DNA from: JACVRW01 sp046735115
GTDB taxonomy: Bacteria; Actinomycetota; Thermoleophilia; Solirubrobacterales; Thermoleophilaceae
NCBI GenBank assembly: GCA_046735115.1
Contig: JBKPSR010000106.1
Span: 1 to 19,424 of the forward strand
Direction of reading: 5' to 3'
Length of the DNA: 19,424 bases
In this document: piece after piece, positions 7,297 to 14,428 of the stretch
How the letters are laid out: each line of letters starts with the position of its first letter
Numbering within the stretch: position 1 is the stretch's first letter
Position numbers and translations under genes: made by a program
The notes under the pieces: generated by a model
Told to the model about the DNA's origin: nothing
Databases searched by the model: none
Seen by the model: only the letters and a program-made list of their open reading frames with translations

Positions 7297-8943
7297 ATGC
7301 CCCCTGCCGAAAGCCTGATCCGGTTCAAGCGGGTCGTGGCGGCCGCGCTTCACGAGCTCGAGGATCGCCGCCAGGAGGTCAACGACCTCAACGTCTTCCC
7401 GGTCGCCGACGGCGACACCGGCGACAACATGGCGCTGACGATGCGAGCGGTCGTCGAGGAGCTCAACAAGCTCGACGACTCGGCGATGGAGCGGATCGGC
7501 CGCGACGAGATCGTCAGCGCGGTCGCGCGCGCCGCGCTGCTCGGCGCGCGCGGCAACAGCGGCGTGATCCTGTCGCAGGTCGTGCGCGGCGCCGCGGAGG
7601 AGCTGGCGTCGCGGCCCGGCGAGCTCGTAGACCCTGTGCTGGTGTCCGCCGCGTTCGCCCGCGCCGCCGACGCGGCGTACGCGTCGGTCCGCGACCCGGC
7701 GGAGGGCACGATGCTCACCGCTGTGCGCGCGATGGCCAGCCGCGTTGCGCACGACCTCGCGCACATGGACACGCAGCGGCTCGGGCCGCACTCCACGGCC
7801 CAGGAGCAGGACGAGCTGCTCGCCGAGGTGCTCGAGAACGCGCTCGAGGCGGGCAAGGAGGCCGTCGCCCGCGGTCCCGAGCAGCTCGCTGTGCTGCGCG
7901 ACGCCGGTGTCGTGGACGCGGGCGCTTACGGGCTCACGGTGATCATCGCCGGCTGCCTGGCCGCGCTACGCGGGCTCGCCGCGCCGGAGCTCGAGCACCA
8001 GTACGCGCCGGCGGCGCTCCACCGGCCCGAGCACGAGTCGTCGAGCTTTCGCTACTGCACCAACTTCGCGGTGACCGGCCAGGGACTCGACGCCGGCGGC
8101 TTCACTCCGCAGCTCGAGCGGCTCGGCGACTCCGTACTCGTCGTGGGCGACGACCGCACGCTGCGCGTGCACGTGCACACCGACGACCCGGACGCCGCGG
8201 TGGCGCTCTTCGAGCCGGCGGGAGAGGTGTCGCGCTTCGACGTGGCCGACATGCAGGAGCAGGTGGCGGACCGCAGCGCCCGGCTCGCGGGCGAGGCGGC
8301 CGCCGGGGGGCAGTCGACCTGCGCTGTCGTGGCCGTAGCGAGCGGGGAGGGCGTGAAGCGGCTCTTCGAGGAGCTCGGCGTCCTGGTCGTCGACGGCGGC
8401 CCCACGATGAATCCCTCGACCTACGAGCTGCTCGCCGGCATCCACGCGGCTCCGGGCCCCGAGGTGCTGGTGCTGCCGAACAGCCCGAACGTGATCCTCG
8501 CCTCGGAGCGCGCGTGCGAGCTGTCCGAGAAGCCGGCCGCGGTGGTGCCAACGACCGCGCCGCAGGAGGGGCTCGCGGCCCTGCTTGCGTTCGACCCCGG
8601 CCGCCACGCGCGGGGGAACGCCGAGGCCGTCTCGGAGGCGGCGGAGGCGCTCCGTATCGGCGGGGTGGCGCCGGCCGCCCGCGACGACGCCCAGGGCCGC
8701 TTCCTGGCCGGGGACGCGGTCGGTTACGCGGGCGGCGAGCTGGTGGCCTGGGGCGACCCGGCCGCGACGCTCAAGGCGACGCTCGACCAGCTCGTCGACG
8801 GCGCGGAGCTCCTGACGTGCATAGCCGGCGAGGCGCCGCCCCTGGGCCAGGACGACGTCCAGGCCCGCGTCCCCGACGGCGTCGAGCTCGAGTACCACGA
8901 GGGCGGCCAGCCCGCCTGGTGGTGGCTGCTCTGCGCGGAGTGA
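7297..8943 (+). CDS. fakA: DAK2/DegV-associated kinase subunit, FakA (YloV)-like
   Basis: FakA binds ATP and phosphorylates fatty acids presented by a FakB (DegV-family) partner, feeding acyl-phosphate into phospholipid synthesis. The 548-residue product has the full-length three-part architecture. An N-terminal DhaL-like domain has NVFPVADGDTGDNM (32-45) with its Mg-ATP aspartates, GARGNSGVILSQ (83-94) and DPAEGTMLTAV. The middle domain has YCTNFAV and LRVHVHTDDPDAAV, and a C-terminal domain follows. No FakB gene is in the window. The ATG at 7297 follows a TAAAAAA run with no Shine-Dalgarno site. In this position (after rpmB, before recG) the family is widely conserved. Fatty-acid kinase activity is inferred from Firmicute members and is less certain in actinobacteria. 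Confidence 0.9.
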   Translation: MPPAESLIRFKRVVAAALHELEDRRQEVNDLNVFPVADGDTGDNMALTMRAVVEELNKLDDSAMERIGRDEIVSAVARAALLGARGNSGVILSQVVRGAAEELASRPGELVDPVLVSAAFARAADAAYASVRDPAEGTMLTAVRAMASRVAHDLAHMDTQRLGPHSTAQEQDELLAEVLENALEAGKEAVARGPEQLAVLRDAGVVDAGAYGLTVIIAGCLAALRGLAAPELEHQYAPAALHRPEHESSSFRYCTNFAVTGQGLDAGGFTPQLERLGDSVLVVGDDRTLRVHVHTDDPDAAVALFEPAGEVSRFDVADMQEQVADRSARLAGEAAAGGQSTCAVVAVASGEGVKRLFEELGVLVVDGGPTMNPSTYELLAGIHAAPGPEVLVLPNSPNVILASERACELSEKPAAVVPTTAPQEGLAALLAFDPGRHARGNAEAVSEAAEALRIGGVAPAARDDAQGRFLAGDAVGYAGGELVAWGDPAATLKATLDQLVDGAELLTCIAGEAPPLGQDDVQARVPDGVELEYHEGGQPAWWWLLCAE

Positions 8944-8985
8944 AGCGGCACTTGCCGCCCGCGGCGCCCTACATCATTGACGACA

Positions 8986-11082
8986 GTGCCGTTTCGCTTC
9001 GCAACGAAGGTTGAGCTGACCCCCGCAGACCTTTCGGCTGCGGCGATCCGGTCGTACCCGCGTCCGAGCATGCTTGCCGAGCCGGTAAAGGGGCTCGACG
9101 CTCTCGGCATCGAGACCCTGGGCGGCCTTGTGGAGCACTTCCCGCACTCGCACAGCAACCGCGAGCTGCAGCATGCGGCCGAGCTCGCGATCGGCCAGCA
9201 GGCCACCGTCGCCGTGACGGTTCGCGCCGTGTCCGTCAAGCCGATGCGAAATCGGCGTCAAAAGCGCGTGGAGGCTCGCGTGTTCGACGAGTCCGGTCCG
9301 CTCACCGCGGTCTGGTTCAATCAACCCTGGGTCGCGCGCGACCTCACGGAGGGGACGCACGTCCTGCTTCACGGCAAGCTCCGGCAGCGCAACCAGTTCT
9401 GGGTGGCGGACCACGAACTCCTCGGCAACGGAAGCGCGCCGGTGCACACCGTGGGGCTCGTGCCGGTCCATCCGGCCACGCAGGGGATCACGCCTCAGCG
9501 CCTGCGCGCGCTCGTCAATCGCGTGCGCCCGCTGATGCTCGCCGCACCCGAGCCGCTGCCGGCGCGGCTGCGGCTCGAGGAGGAGCTCCCCGAGCGGCCG
9601 GCGGCGATCGATGCGATCCACTTCCCGGGGACCGAGGAGGAGGAACGCGGCGCGCGCCGGCGGCTGGCGTTCGAGGAGCTGTTCCTGCTCCAGCTGGCCG
9701 TGGCGGGGCGGCGGCGTGCGCGGCGGGAGGGACGGCGGGCGCGGCCGCTCGAGGCACGTGGCGTGGTGGTGGACCGCTGGCGGTGGTCGCTGCCGTTCGA
9801 GCTGACGGCCGATCAGGTGAAGGCGATCGACGAGCTCGACGCGGACCTCGCGCGCGAGCGGCCGATGCAGCGGCTCTTGATGGGGGAAGTTGGGAGCGGC
9901 AAGACCGTGTGCTCGCTCGCCGCGATGCTGCGCGCGGTCGAGAACGGCGCGCAGGCGGCGCTCATGGCCCCCACGGAGACGCTGGCCGAGCAGCACCACC
10001 GCACGATCGACTCGCTGCTCGGCGGGCAGCTGCCGGTCGAGCTCCTCACGGGCTCGACGCCGGCGACCCGGCGGCGCGAGCTGCTCGACCGGCTCGCGAG
10101 CGGGCAGCTGCAGCTAGTGGTCGGCACACACGCGCTGATCGAGGAGCCGGTCCAGTTCCGCGAGCTCGCCGTCGTGGTCGTGGACGAGCAGCACCGCTTC
10201 GGCGTGCGCCAGCGGGCCGCGCTCGACGCAAAGGCGCCCGAGGGGCTCGCCCCGCACGCGCTCCACATGACGGCGACCCCGATCCCGCGGACGCTCTCGC
10301 TCACCGCCTACGGCGACCTCGACGCGACCGTGCTGCGCGAGCTGCCGCGCGGACGGCAGCCGGTCGAGACTCACGTGGTGGACGGCGCCCGCGCGCGGGC
10401 GCGCGCGTACGAGCGCATCCGGGAGGAGATCGCGTCGGGGCGCCAGTGCTTTGTCGTATGCCCGCTGGTGGAGGAATCGGAGGCGCTCCAGGCTACGGCG
10501 GCGACAGCGGAGTTCGAGCGGCTGCGTTCGACCGAGTTCGCGAACCAGCGCGTCGAGCTGATCCACGGGCAGATGCCCTCGAAGCGGAAGACGGCCGCGA
10601 TGGAGAAGTTCGCCGCCGGCGAGGCCGATGTGCTCGTGGCGACCAGCGTGATCGAGGTCGGCATCGACATGCCGAACGCCACCGTGATGCTGATCGAGGC
10701 GGCCGAGCGCTACGGCCTGTCCCAGCTCCACCAGCTGCGCGGGCGGGTCGGCCGCGGCGAGCACGCCTCGCTCTGCATCCTCTTCGGGGACCCCAAGCTC
10801 CCGCGGCTCGAGGCGATCGCGAACGAGCGGGACGGCTTCCGGCTCGCCGAGATCGACCTGGAGCTGCGCGGCGCCGGCGACGTCCTCGGCACCCGCCAGC
10901 ATGGCCTGCCCGAGTTCAAGCTGGCGCGCCTCCCCGAGGACGTCGAGCTGCTCGTGCGCGCCCGCGACCGCGCGGACGAGATCCTGGTCGGCGACCCGCG
11001 CCTCGAGCAGCCCGAGCACGCCCTGCTCCGCGAGGCGGTCGTCGGGCGCTTCGGCTCGGAACTCGATCCCATTCCCGCATGA
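8986..11082 (+). CDS. recG: ATP-dependent DNA helicase RecG
   Basis: RecG remodels stalled replication forks and branched DNA. The protein (about 698 residues) has an OB-fold wedge domain (VTVRAVSV to ADHELLG), then a superfamily 2 helicase core: Walker A GEVGSGKTV near residue 302, the RecG-type DEQHRFG box near 400, MTATPIPRTLS, ATSVIEVGIDMPNATVM, QLHQLRGRVGRG and the C-terminal LRGAGDVLGTRQHGLPEF (TRG) motif. The N-terminus is uncertain: in-frame TTG at 8977, GTG at 8986 and ATG at 9070 are all possible, and the first 28 codons have unusually many A/T third positions. The segment before the wedge is shorter than usual. A small hairpin (GCGGCA-CT-TGCCGC, 8945-8958) precedes it. It overlaps the next gene by ATGA. 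Confidence 0.94.
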   Translation: MPFRFATKVELTPADLSAAAIRSYPRPSMLAEPVKGLDALGIETLGGLVEHFPHSHSNRELQHAAELAIGQQATVAVTVRAVSVKPMRNRRQKRVEARVFDESGPLTAVWFNQPWVARDLTEGTHVLLHGKLRQRNQFWVADHELLGNGSAPVHTVGLVPVHPATQGITPQRLRALVNRVRPLMLAAPEPLPARLRLEEELPERPAAIDAIHFPGTEEEERGARRRLAFEELFLLQLAVAGRRRARREGRRARPLEARGVVVDRWRWSLPFELTADQVKAIDELDADLARERPMQRLLMGEVGSGKTVCSLAAMLRAVENGAQAALMAPTETLAEQHHRTIDSLLGGQLPVELLTGSTPATRRRELLDRLASGQLQLVVGTHALIEEPVQFRELAVVVVDEQHRFGVRQRAALDAKAPEGLAPHALHMTATPIPRTLSLTAYGDLDATVLRELPRGRQPVETHVVDGARARARAYERIREEIASGRQCFVVCPLVEESEALQATAATAEFERLRSTEFANQRVELIHGQMPSKRKTAAMEKFAAGEADVLVATSVIEVGIDMPNATVMLIEAAERYGLSQLHQLRGRVGRGEHASLCILFGDPKLPRLEAIANERDGFRLAEIDLELRGAGDVLGTRQHGLPEFKLARLPEDVELLVRARDRADEILVGDPRLEQPEHALLREAVVGRFGSELDPIPA

Positions 11083-11477
11083 GCGACATCCTCCGGAGGC
11101 TTGACCGCGGCTACACCCTGATGTGGCGCGAGGGGCGTGTGGAGGAGGCCCTGCGCGGGCTGCCGGCCGACTTCGAGTGGGTCGTGCCGGACCATCCCGA
11201 GGGCGCCATCCGGCACGGCCCGGAGAGCGTCATCGAGTTCTTCTACGAGTGGATGGAGCCCTGGAAAGAGCTCGAGATCGAGTGGGAGCTGCAAGATGGA
11301 GCACCTAATCGCGTGCTCGCGACGATCGACATGCGCGGGCGTGGACGCGGCAGCGGGGTGCCCACCGAGATGCGGTTCTTTCAGCTTTGGACGTTCCGCG
11401 ACGGCCAGGCGGTGCGCATGGAGATGTACGACGACGAAGACGAAGCGCGCCTTGCCGCGCGGTTACCCGCCCCGTGA
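11079..11477 (+). CDS. SnoaL/NTF2-like small protein of unknown function
   Basis: This 132-residue product has the length and pattern of the SnoaL-like cone-barrel family: a first helix (RRLDRGYTLMWREGRVEEAL), the DFEWVVPDH strand, a helix with FFYEWMEPWKELEIEWEL, then strands ending in RFFQLWTFRDGQAVRMEMYDDEDEA. The family includes polyketide cyclases, isomerases and many proteins of unknown role, and no catalytic residues can be assigned. Its ATG overlaps the recG stop (ATGA) and its stop overlaps the rsmD start (GTGA), so it is embedded in a translationally coupled run. I do not know it as a standard member of the recG-rsmD neighbourhood. Confidence 0.85.
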   Translation: MSDILRRLDRGYTLMWREGRVEEALRGLPADFEWVVPDHPEGAIRHGPESVIEFFYEWMEPWKELEIEWELQDGAPNRVLATIDMRGRGRGSGVPTEMRFFQLWTFRDGQAVRMEMYDDEDEARLAARLPAP

Positions 11478-11998
11478 GGGTCGTCGCCGGCGAGTTCAAG
11501 GGGCGGCGCCTGTACGCGCCGCGCGGGGCCCGCACGCGCCCGACCGCGGACCGCGTCCGCGAGGCACTCTTCTCGATGCTGGGCGACGTCTCGGGCGCTC
11601 GCGTCCTCGACCTCTACGCCGGCTCGGGCGCCCTCGGGATCGAGGCGCTCTCGCGAGGGGCGGAGACGGCTGTCTTCGTGGAGCGCGACCAGGCGGCGCT
11701 GTCCGCGCTGCGCCGCAACCTCGACGCGGTCGGGGCGCACGCGGACGTAAGGCAACAGGATGTCCTGCGTTTCCTCGCCCGTCCAGAGGGCACATTCGAC
11801 CTCGTGTTCTGCGACCCCCCATATGATGTTGCGCCTGCCGTCGCCGGCGCGCTCGTGGAGGCGCTGCCGGCGCTCACTGGCGAGAAGGCACGCATCGTGA
11901 CCGAATCCGACAAGCGCAATCCGCTCCTCCTTACGGCCCCGCTCGTCATCGAGCGGACCTACGGCGACACGCGCATCGCGATCCACTCGGCCACGTGA
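11474..11998 (+). CDS. rsmD: 16S rRNA (guanine966-N2)-methyltransferase RsmD
   Basis: RsmD methylates guanine 966 of 16S rRNA in the 30S subunit. The 174-residue product begins MRVVAGEFKGRRLYAP, continues with RPTADRVREALFSML (22-36), the SAM-binding loop VLDLYAGSGALGIEALSRGA (44-63), the acidic FVERD that contacts the SAM ribose, and the catalytic FCDPPYD (112-118). The GTG at 11474 is fixed by the conserved N-terminus and overlaps the upstream stop (GTGA). Its own stop overlaps the coaD GTG in the same way. The rsmD-coaD pair is conserved across many bacteria. Confidence 0.96.
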   Translation: MRVVAGEFKGRRLYAPRGARTRPTADRVREALFSMLGDVSGARVLDLYAGSGALGIEALSRGAETAVFVERDQAALSALRRNLDAVGAHADVRQQDVLRFLARPEGTFDLVFCDPPYDVAPAVAGALVEALPALTGEKARIVTESDKRNPLLLTAPLVIERTYGDTRIAIHSAT

Positions 11999-12498
11999 AC
12001 GGCTCGAAGAATGGGGGGACTGCTGTGGTCCCCGGCTCCTACGACCCCGTCACCTACGGGCACCTCGACATCATCGCCCGGACCGCGAATGTGTTCGACA
12101 ACGTCATAGTGGCCGTGGTGAATCAGCCGGTCCGGAAGCAGAAGACGGTCTTCAGCGCCGAGGACCGCGTTGCGTTCATCGAGCCAGAGGTGGCGGAATA
12201 CGGCAATGTGCAGGTAAAACCCTTTGATACTCTCCTCGTCGATTTCGCCCGGGAGCACGGCGCCAAGGCGATCGTCAAAGGACTCCGGGCGATCTCGGAC
12301 TTCGAGTACGAGTTCGAGATGAACCAGCTGAACCGGAAAATGGCGCCCGAGATCGAGAGCATGTACATGATGGCGGCGCCGGAGTTCAGCTTCCTGAGCT
12401 CGAGCGGAGTTAAGGAGCTGGCGATGTTCGGCGGCGATTTGAGCGGCCTCGTGCCCGATGCGGTCGCGGCACGGTTGCAGGAAGAACTCAAGCGGTGA
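11995..12498 (+). CDS. coaD: Phosphopantetheine adenylyltransferase CoaD
   Basis: CoaD transfers AMP from ATP to 4'-phosphopantetheine, the penultimate step of coenzyme A synthesis. The 167-residue product shows VVPGSYDPVTYGHLDII (11-27) with the nucleotidyltransferase T-x-G-H signature at 20-23, FDTLLVDFAREHGAKAIVKGLRAISDFEYE in the centre, and FLSSSGVKELAMFGGDLSGLVP (133-154). The GTG at 11995 overlaps the rsmD stop by GTGA; it adds about eight residues before the first strand. Several codons here end in A or T (for example around 12215-12235), so its GC3 seems slightly lower than its neighbours'. Confidence 0.96.
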   Translation: MNGSKNGGTAVVPGSYDPVTYGHLDIIARTANVFDNVIVAVVNQPVRKQKTVFSAEDRVAFIEPEVAEYGNVQVKPFDTLLVDFAREHGAKAIVKGLRAISDFEYEFEMNQLNRKMAPEIESMYMMAAPEFSFLSSSGVKELAMFGGDLSGLVPDAVAARLQEELKR

Positions 12499-12513
12499 AG
12501 AACTGAGGCGCGG

Positions 12514-12975
12514 ATGGATGTACTGGTCCTGATCGACAAGCTGGACGACACGATTCACAACGCCAAGCCCGTGCCGCTCACGGACCAGGTGCGTGTCGAC
12601 AAGGAGGAGATCTACGACATCCTCGACCAGATGCGCGCGACGATCCCCGAGGAGATCAAGCAGGCGCGCTGGATCGTCAAGGAGCGCCAGGAGATGCTGG
12701 CCGAGGCGAAGCGCGAGGCCGAGCGCATCATCCGCGAGGCGCGCGAGGAGCAGATCCGCCTGATCGGCGAGGAGGAGATCGTCAAGCAGGCCGAGCGCCA
12801 GGCCGACGAGATCATCGAGGACGCCCGCGCGCGCGAGCGCGAGATCCGCCTGGGCGCCGAGGACTATGCCGACGACATCCTCAACACCCTCGAGGTGAAC
12901 CTGACGAAGTTCATCGCGGCCGTCCAACGAGGTCGCGACCGCCTGCAGGGCCGCGAAGAGGCCGAGGTCGGCTGA
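12514..12975 (+). CDS. DivIVA-like coiled-coil protein
   Basis: The 153-residue product is dominated by charged helix: after a short N-terminal segment (MDVLVLIDKLDDTIHNAKPVPLT) and DKEEIYDILDQMRATIPEEIKQA, residues about 55-125 are rich in Glu, Arg and Ala with coiled-coil spacing (AKREAERIIREAREEQIRL and similar). It resembles the DivIVA-related or ATP-synthase-b-like proteins that sit just after coaD and before the DUF177 gene in actinobacteria such as Streptomyces. There is no transmembrane segment. A role in cell-pole or septum organisation is inference from family and position. A GAGG lies 5 nt before the ATG. It ends the coupled run; a structured spacer follows. Confidence 0.85.
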   Translation: MDVLVLIDKLDDTIHNAKPVPLTDQVRVDKEEIYDILDQMRATIPEEIKQARWIVKERQEMLAEAKREAERIIREAREEQIRLIGEEEIVKQAERQADEIIEDARAREREIRLGAEDYADDILNTLEVNLTKFIAAVQRGRDRLQGREEAEVG

Positions 12976-12983
12976 GCCCGGCA

Positions 12984-13028
12984 ACGATCCTGGATTGACC
13001 ACCGATACGGTGGTCCGGGCAGGATCGT
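12984..13028. terminator. Nested perfect inverted repeats, candidate terminator or RNA element
   Basis: ACGATCCTG (12984-12992) pairs perfectly with CAGGATCGT (13020-13028). Inside it, GACCACCG (12997-13004) pairs perfectly with CGGTGGTC (13008-13015) around a three-base ATA loop, leaving a 4x4 internal loop. It begins 9 bases after the stop of the DivIVA-like gene and ends about 20 bases before the -10-like box of the GFA gene. No T-run follows, so it is not a classical intrinsic terminator. It could still end transcription, stabilise the 3' end, or be a protein-binding palindrome. Confidence 0.55.
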
Positions 13029-13048
13029 CGACGGAAGGCGGGCGCCGG

Positions 13049-13054
13049 TAGCGT
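13049..13054 (+). promoter_or_regulatory. Probable -10 box (TAGCGT) for the GFA-family gene
   Basis: TAGCGT is followed by exactly 6 nt and then the ATG, so initiation at or next to the A of ATG would give a leaderless mRNA. The identical hexamer and spacing occur before the GMC oxidoreductase gene on the other strand. No Shine-Dalgarno sequence is present. Confidence 0.5.
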
Positions 13055-13060
13055 TCTCGC

Positions 13061-13489
13061 ATGGCTTTTGGACGGTGCATCTGCGGAGCTGTTGCGTTTG
13101 AGGTGCGCGGGCCGTTGCGAGACGTGCTCGTCTGTCACTGCACCGAGTGCCGGCGCTGGGCTGGTCACGCCTGGGCCGCCACTGCGGCGCTTGCGGAGAA
13201 GCTCGAGTTCACCGAGGACCGCGGGCTCCGCTGGATCGATAGCCCGGACAGCGCGCACGACGCGCGACGCGGGTTCTGCGCGGAATGTGGGTCGTCGCTG
13301 TTCTGGCAGGTGCCCGGCGGGGAGAAGGTCAGCATCGCCGCGGGGTGCTTCGACGCTCCCACCGGCATCCGCACCGTCGGCCAGATCTGGACGCGCAGCG
13401 CCGGCGACTACTACGAGCTCGACGAGCGCATCCCGAGCTCTGAGGGCGAGGCGAGCGACGAGCTCTCGGCGCTGCCGCCACGTGAGTAG
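13061..13489 (+). CDS. GFA/CENP-V-fold zinc protein
   Basis: The 142-residue product has the zinc-ligand pattern of the GFA (glutathione-dependent formaldehyde-activating enzyme-like) family: C6 and C8 in GRCICGAVAFEV, C25, C27 and C30 in VCHCTECRRWAGH, and C73 and C76 in RGFCAECGSSLFW. The family binds a structural and a second zinc; activity on S-hydroxymethylglutathione was proposed for its namesake, but most members are uncharacterised. Actinobacteria generally use mycothiol rather than glutathione, so a different thiol adduct would be expected if the chemistry holds. It sits between the DivIVA-like gene and a glyoxalase-like gene, 9 bases before the latter. The acidic C-terminal tail is not conserved in the family. 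Confidence 0.9.
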   Translation: MAFGRCICGAVAFEVRGPLRDVLVCHCTECRRWAGHAWAATAALAEKLEFTEDRGLRWIDSPDSAHDARRGFCAECGSSLFWQVPGGEKVSIAAGCFDAPTGIRTVGQIWTRSAGDYYELDERIPSSEGEASDELSALPPRE

Positions 13490-13492
13490 ATT
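13487..13492 (+). promoter_or_regulatory. Probable -10 box (TAGATT) for the glyoxalase-like gene
   Basis: TAGATT is followed by 6 nt and the ATG at 13499. Its first three bases are the stop codon of the GFA gene, so the gene may have its own leaderless promoter even though it lies only 9 bases downstream. Confidence 0.45.
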
Positions 13493-13498
13493 CGGCGC

Positions 13499-13882
13499 AT
13501 GGCCTCCTACCTCCACACCTGCTACCGCATCGGCGACATCGACCGCTCCGTCTCGTTCTACGAGAAGCTCGGCTTCGAGGAGCGGCGGCGAATGAACATC
13601 GGCGACGAGGCGATCAACGTCTTCATGGGCCTGCCGGGCGAGGACCCGGTGCTCGAGCTGACCTACAACCACGGGGTCGACTCCTACGAGCTCGGCACGG
13701 GCTACAACCACATTGCGATCAGCGTCGACGACCTCGACGGCACGCTGGAGGAGCTGTCGAAGGGCGGCATCGAGCCGGAGAAGCCCCCCTACCGTCCGGG
13801 CGGCCGCACGGAGGGTCCGTTCATCGCCTTCGTGCGCGACCCCGACGGCTACCGGATCGAGCTGATCGGCGGGGCCGTCTAG
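13499..13882 (+). CDS. Glyoxalase I-like VOC-family protein (lactoylglutathione lyase type)
   Basis: The 127-residue product aligns in style with glyoxalase I throughout: LHTCYRIGDIDRSVSFYEKLGF, VLELTYNHGVDSYELGTGYNHIAISVDDLD and FVRDPDGYRIELI. The four expected metal ligands are all present: His6, Glu53, His71 and Glu121. Glyoxalase I isomerises the hemithioacetal of methylglyoxal and a thiol to a thioester. In an actinobacterium the thiol may not be glutathione. It lies 9 bases after the GFA gene, and the two may work together on aldehyde-thiol adducts (inference). The ATG at 13499 gives the standard N-terminus. Confidence 0.92.
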   Translation: MASYLHTCYRIGDIDRSVSFYEKLGFEERRRMNIGDEAINVFMGLPGEDPVLELTYNHGVDSYELGTGYNHIAISVDDLDGTLEELSKGGIEPEKPPYRPGGRTEGPFIAFVRDPDGYRIELIGGAV

Positions 13883-13896
13883 CGCAATCGCGCCGC

Positions 13897-13902
13897 TAGC
13901 CT
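13897..13902 (+). promoter_or_regulatory. Probable -10 box (TAGCCT) for yceD
   Basis: TAGCCT is followed by 7 nt and the yceD ATG at 13910, in the 27-base spacer after the glyoxalase-like gene. No Shine-Dalgarno sequence is visible. Confidence 0.45.
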
Positions 13903-13909
13903 CGGTGGC

Positions 13910-14422
13910 ATGGCGCAGCGCACCGACAACTTCGACGTAGGACGGCTGGGGCTCTCCTCCGGGGAGGCGCGGAGCCTCGACCTCGACGTGCCGGTGGACG
14001 CCTTCGACTTCGGCGGTCAGCGCTACGAGGTCGAGGGCGGATCCGTGGACGTGCGGCTCGACGTGTCGCACACGGTCAGCGGCTACGCCTTCCGGCTGCG
14101 ATTCGACGCCGAGCTCGACGGTCCATGCGTCCGCTGTTTGGAGCCGGCGGACCACGGCGTCGACGTCGACGCTCGCGAGTTCGACCAGCCGGGCGGCGGG
14201 GAGGAGCTCAGCTCTCCCTACTTCGACGAGGGCGTCCTCGACATGCGCGCCTGGGCGCGCGACGCCCTCGCCCTCGCGCTCCCGACGCAGATCGTCTGCC
14301 GCGAGGACTGCGCCGGCCTCTGCGCGGTGTGCGGCGAGAACCTGAACCGCTCGCCCGACCACGCGCACGAGCGCGAGCCGGACCCTCGCTGGGCGGCGCT
14401 GCGCGAGCTGAAGTTCGACTGA
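13910..14422 (+). CDS. yceD: DUF177 / YceD family protein
   Basis: The 170-residue acidic product has the DUF177 layout: a beta-rich N-terminal part, the knuckle CVRCLEP (73-79), an acidic middle, and ELxC-type C-terminal zinc motif VCREDCAGLCAVCGENLN (129-146, Cys130, 134, 138 and 141). The family is linked to 23S rRNA and large-subunit biogenesis in plants and bacteria and is almost always next to rpmF. Here rpmF lies 4.7 kb further on, separated by four genes. The following epoxide hydrolase starts 6 bases after the yceD stop and probably shares its transcript. Confidence 0.93.
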   Translation: MAQRTDNFDVGRLGLSSGEARSLDLDVPVDAFDFGGQRYEVEGGSVDVRLDVSHTVSGYAFRLRFDAELDGPCVRCLEPADHGVDVDAREFDQPGGGEELSSPYFDEGVLDMRAWARDALALALPTQIVCREDCAGLCAVCGENLNRSPDHAHEREPDPRWAALRELKFD

Positions 14423-14428
14423 CCAAGC

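Noticed and set aside
8945..8958. Hairpin GCGGCA-CT-TGCCGC between fakA and recG
   Set aside because: A short stem with a minimal loop and no T-run, common by chance at this GC content; not listed as a terminator.
9783..11477. 564-codon open frame on the plus strand
   Set aside because: Only its last 399 bases (from the ATG at 11079) look like a real protein; the rest is an Arg-rich shadow of recG.
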